This document shows positions 53,670 to 56,084 of a DNA stretch of 56,084 nt, piece after piece. The notes below the pieces were generated by a model. That model saw only the letters and a list, made by a program, of their open reading frames with translations. It was not told where the DNA came from and did no database searches. The stretch is from Thermoplasmata archaeon (GTDB taxonomy: Archaea > Thermoplasmatota > E2 > DHVEG-1). A program made the position numbers and the translations under genes. The stretch spans positions 1 through 56,084 of the forward strand of contig JAHWGK010000011.1 of NCBI GenBank assembly GCA_020054495.1, read 5' to 3'. Positions within the stretch are counted from its first letter, which is position 1. Each line of letters opens with the position of its first letter.

Positions 53670-54965
53670 TTATATCAGTTTTCTAATTTTGTTTAAAACC
53701 TTATCTGGGTAGTTATTAAACTCATCTGCCCATATTATTATTGGTATCCATCCTAATTTATTGTATGCACTCTTTCGCATTTTTTCATATTCTTTCCAAT
53801 CATCATAAGGAGTTTTTTGAGTTAAATTTGTTTTTTGTTTTTTATCTCCAATTTCAATAGCTATTTTCTTTTTTTCGTGTTTAAAGTCTGGATAAATAAT
53901 ATTCCATTGTACATCATTTAGTTTTGATGTATCTAATTTCTCAGAAGCATCATTTCCTACATATTTGAATGGTAATTTATTCTCTTGGAGAAAATTAGAA
54001 AGTTGAGTCTCTAAACCTGAGGGACTTTTGTAATCATAGTGTTTTCTCCTAGGAATGTCATATTTTTTCATCCACCTATAAAGACTAGTTGTACCAATCC
54101 CAAATTCTTTCGATATCTCTTCAATTGTTTTATTTTGTCCCCAATAATTTCCCCATAACCATTCTTCATTCTGGAATAAATATATCTTTTTTTCTCTAAT
54201 ATCAAATTTTTTTATCCATTTATTAACAGTTGCTTGGGATACGTTTATTTGTTTCGCAATTTCTTTTGTGGATTTCCCATGTTTTAGATATTCTTTTCTT
54301 AACCATTTTTCATCAGCGTATTTTCCTTTTCCCTTTAGTCTTCGTATAGCCTTTGGTTTTATTGGAATTTCTAACTTTTTTAACCAAATACTTATAGTTG
54401 AATTTCCAACTCCATACTCATTTGCTATTTTACATGTAGATTTATTTAGAGTTAAGTATTGATGATTAAGCCATTTTTTATCTTTATATTTTGGTATATC
54501 TTTCTTAATTTTAATTCCATATTTCCTCATCCAATGCCAAATAGTAGCTTTAGTAGTGTTTTGACTTTTTGCAATTTCATCAACACTGTATCCTAAATCT
54601 AAGAGCTGATGTTTTAACCATTTCTTGTCTGACCACATCCTCATTCTAGAGCCTCTAATATTGATATTATGTTTTTTTGCCCATCTATAAATAGCTTCAT
54701 CCTTTACCTTGCATTCTTTAGCTATCTCTATAAAAGTCTTTCTACGAGTTACATATTGTTCATATAACCAATCTCTATTTTGATAAGTTGGATGTTCCCC
54801 TAGTTTTTTAACAGATTTTCTATACTTTAATAAATCAAAATCTCTTAATTGACGAAAGATAGAAACTGTATCTATATCACACTCTTTAGCAATATCTTCA
54901 GGGTTACGATTTAATGTGACATATTGAAACTTAAGCCATCCTTTGTCTTTATAATTCTTCTTCAT
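53670..54965 (-). CDS. Six-fold HTH array fused to a PD-(D/E)xK nuclease domain
   Basis: A 431-residue protein. Six tandem repeats of about 50 residues fill residues 5-310. Each has the pattern [D/N]xxWLxxxY, about 10 residues, IAKE, a short turn, then TIxxWxKKxxI (for example WLRKEYLKHGKSTKEIAKQI and NVSQATVNKWIKKFDI), that is, a homeodomain-like helix-turn-helix. The C-terminal domain (about residues 315-431) resembles Vsr/DUF559 nucleases: Glu in GLETQLSNFL, then IYPDFKHEKKKIAIEIGDKK and KLGWIPIIIWADEF at the end. It could be a homing or long-site restriction enzyme. GAGGAG lies before the ATG; a palindrome copy lies 106 bp upstream. Confidence 0.75.
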   Translation of the reverse strand: MKKNYKDKGWLKFQYVTLNRNPEDIAKECDIDTVSIFRQLRDFDLLKYRKSVKKLGEHPTYQNRDWLYEQYVTRRKTFIEIAKECKVKDEAIYRWAKKHNINIRGSRMRMWSDKKWLKHQLLDLGYSVDEIAKSQNTTKATIWHWMRKYGIKIKKDIPKYKDKKWLNHQYLTLNKSTCKIANEYGVGNSTISIWLKKLEIPIKPKAIRRLKGKGKYADEKWLRKEYLKHGKSTKEIAKQINVSQATVNKWIKKFDIREKKIYLFQNEEWLWGNYWGQNKTIEEISKEFGIGTTSLYRWMKKYDIPRRKHYDYKSPSGLETQLSNFLQENKLPFKYVGNDASEKLDTSKLNDVQWNIIYPDFKHEKKKIAIEIGDKKQKTNLTQKTPYDDWKEYEKMRKSAYNKLGWIPIIIWADEFNNYPDKVLNKIRKLI

Positions 54966-55070
54966 CTTCTCCTCACCTCATGCAACATTAAAGTAAACAG
55001 TAATATGCTTTTTTTGTCTCTCCATTAAAACTTACTATATCAAAACAAGTAATCATTTATAAATCTCATC

Positions 55071-55084
55071 TTAACAATTGTTAA
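55071..55084. promoter_or_regulatory. Palindromic operator candidate upstream of the HTH-array nuclease
   Basis: Perfect 14-base palindrome TTAACAATTGTTAA, identical to the core at 46518-46531. It lies just upstream of a TATA-like TTTATAAATG (minus strand reading) that serves the nuclease gene. Confidence 0.4.
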
Positions 55085-55122
55085 AAAAAAGAAAAAGAAG
55101 GTAACCTATCTATGATTATCTA

Positions 55123-55635
55123 CTAGTCTAATAGCTTCCATCCAGTTATATAGAATAGATCTGAATCAAAATCGTTACCATGTTCAACGTCATATTTACC
55201 ATTTACGGTGACTTGAACCCTCCAAAACCCCTGAACCTCGAAGCTTTGACCATAGGGGTGAGTATAAGTTTGTTGATAACCAAGGGTAGGATCACCAAGA
55301 GTAATCACAGAACCAATAATATCTGGACCAAGCACATATCCATTTTGATGTATAAACTTTATTTCAAAAGTGTACTCTGTGCAAGGACCATAAGTTTCTC
55401 CTGGTGCATCAGGTGGCATCCAGAATATGGTAATTTCAAAAGTAATATACACACCCTGATTATAAATAGGTATGAACAGCCCTGGAGCCTCAGCATAGGG
55501 TCTAAGATCATAGGGCACACAAAGTATAGGTGTATCAGGATTATCTGCTAGTCCATTATCAACAAACATGTTGCCCAAACTTAACATCATAAAGCCCAAA
55601 ACTGCACCAACTGCAAATACAATTTTTTTGCTCAT
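55123..55635 (-). CDS. Small exported protein, 170 aa
   Basis: A signal peptide (VFAVGAVLGFMMLSLGNMFV) is followed by about 140 residues of beta-rich, Pro/Gly/aromatic sequence (ITFEITIFWMPPDAPGETYG, FWRVQVTVNGKYDVEHGND) resembling a single Ig-like domain. No tail or PKD signature is present. GGAGGTG is 8 nt before the ATG and lies inside the upstream small gene, whose stop overlaps this start (ATGA). The function is unknown. Confidence 0.7.
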   Translation of the reverse strand: MSKKIVFAVGAVLGFMMLSLGNMFVDNGLADNPDTPILCVPYDLRPYAEAPGLFIPIYNQGVYITFEITIFWMPPDAPGETYGPCTEYTFEIKFIHQNGYVLGPDIIGSVITLGDPTLGYQQTYTHPYGQSFEVQGFWRVQVTVNGKYDVEHGNDFDSDLFYITGWKLLD

Positions 55636-55841
55636 GATGATTTCACCTCCAAAGTTTTTAACCTCCCGAGAAAAAGGTTCCTTTGCCTATTTTTTATTCC
55701 GTCTCGGTCGTCACACATCCCACTAGTATTCAACAGAATTTCCTTTCCAAGACATAAGCTCTGAGAAGGTACGTTACTTGCTCCAAAAAACGATGTTATC
55801 ACTTCCTCAACCAAGTTTTTCCTCAATAAATTTTCCCTCAT
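55632..55841 (-). CDS. Small hypothetical protein overlapping the exported protein gene, 69 aa
   Basis: The frame from ATG 55841 (GAGGTGG upstream; a GTG at 55853 is too close to that site) encodes 69 residues (MRENLLRKNLVEEVITSFFG, later RNLFLGRLKTLEVKSS). It ends in the ATGA overlap with the next gene, so the two are translationally coupled. No family is known. It may mainly serve as a leader that couples translation. Confidence 0.45.
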   Translation of the reverse strand: MRENLLRKNLVEEVITSFFGASNVPSQSLCLGKEILLNTSGMCDDRDGIKNRQRNLFLGRLKTLEVKSS

Positions 55842-56043
55842 TCTTCTTACCACCTCTTCTTGGATAGATATTCTCTACCATGTACATATTTGTCATTAAT
55901 AACTTATAAAGTTTATGTTAGAATAGTAACAAAAAATACCCGTAAATGTTATATTGTTTGAGCGAAACAGAAGTTTAATAACTTTTAAGTCGTATTAAAA
56001 AAATTTATAAAAAAAGATGGTATGATAATTCTTGATTAGCTCG

Positions 56044-56075
56044 TGTTGCATATCGATATTTGAGATGATGCAACA
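56044..56075. promoter_or_regulatory. Inverted repeat near the right edge
   Basis: TGTTGCAT (56044-56051) and ATGCAACA (56068-56075) form perfect 8-bp arms with a 16-base loop. The gap 55854-56084 shows no gene otherwise. It may be an operator for a gene beyond the window. Confidence 0.3.
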
Positions 56076-56084
56076 TGAAAAATA

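Noticed and set aside
1-56084. CRISPR array or cas genes
   Set aside because: No regularly spaced repeats and no Cas motifs were seen; the short repeats found are too few and irregular.

Overview
This AT-rich window is archaeal chromosome. The basis is an A-type ATP synthase operon in the order H-I-K-E-C-F-A-B-D plus a small last gene, an aIF5B-type initiation factor, ribosomal protein S8e, SRP19, Nop5, a proteasome beta subunit, a membrane-anchored LonB, NadM, and the KH/beta-CASP nuclease FttA (aCPSF1). The number of exported proteins that combine a protease or other domain with PKD-like domains points to a protein- and polymer-degrading heterotroph of the Thermoplasmatota (Marine Benthic Group D-like). 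That placement is my inference, not a computed one.

Layout. 1-4.2 kb: the end of an unidentified gene whose Shine-Dalgarno lies in an inverted repeat, an alkaline-phosphatase-superfamily (sulfatase-fold) enzyme, a truncated winged-helix remnant, an exported M28-like protein without one metal-ligand His, and a strongly structured intergenic region. 4.2-10.5 kb: flavodoxin, a possible regulator, fttA, psmB, trkA and a geranylgeranyl-reductase-like flavoprotein. 10.5-20.3 kb: three exported proteins (an adhesin-like protein, an M28 peptidase and a C25 gingipain-type peptidase), each ending in a PKD-like domain and a shared C-terminal tail. This stretch also holds a serine-recombinase/HNH module, rps8e-srp19 and a MATE transporter. 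20.4-36 kb: a GH13 enzyme, a 94-bp MITE-like element with a 9-bp target duplication, infB, the ATP synthase operon, lonB and nadM. 36-45.5 kb: large membrane and lipoproteins, a nitroreductase, pyrD-pyrK-yjbQ, nop5 and trkH. 45.5-56 kb: a small HTH regulator whose upstream region carries three copies of a palindrome, an exported pectate-lyase-like protein, an exported DUF362 protein, small membrane proteins, and a protein with six HTH repeats fused to a PD-(D/E)xK-like nuclease domain.

How the parts fit. The ATP synthase K subunit carries all the side chains known to bind Na+ in the Enterococcus hirae ring, so the enzyme may be Na+-coupled; TrkA and TrkH handle K+. Five exported proteins of unrelated function share one C-terminal tail (PRNK-type start, about 30 residues, FPIL-type core). 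I consider this the best candidate for an undescribed system: a sorting or anchoring signal for surface enzymes. A second candidate is a small regulon defined by the palindrome ATTAACA-N2-TGTTAAT. Its copies lie upstream of the small HTH regulator, one tail-bearing M28 peptidase and the HTH-array nuclease.

I found no tRNA, rRNA or CRISPR array.
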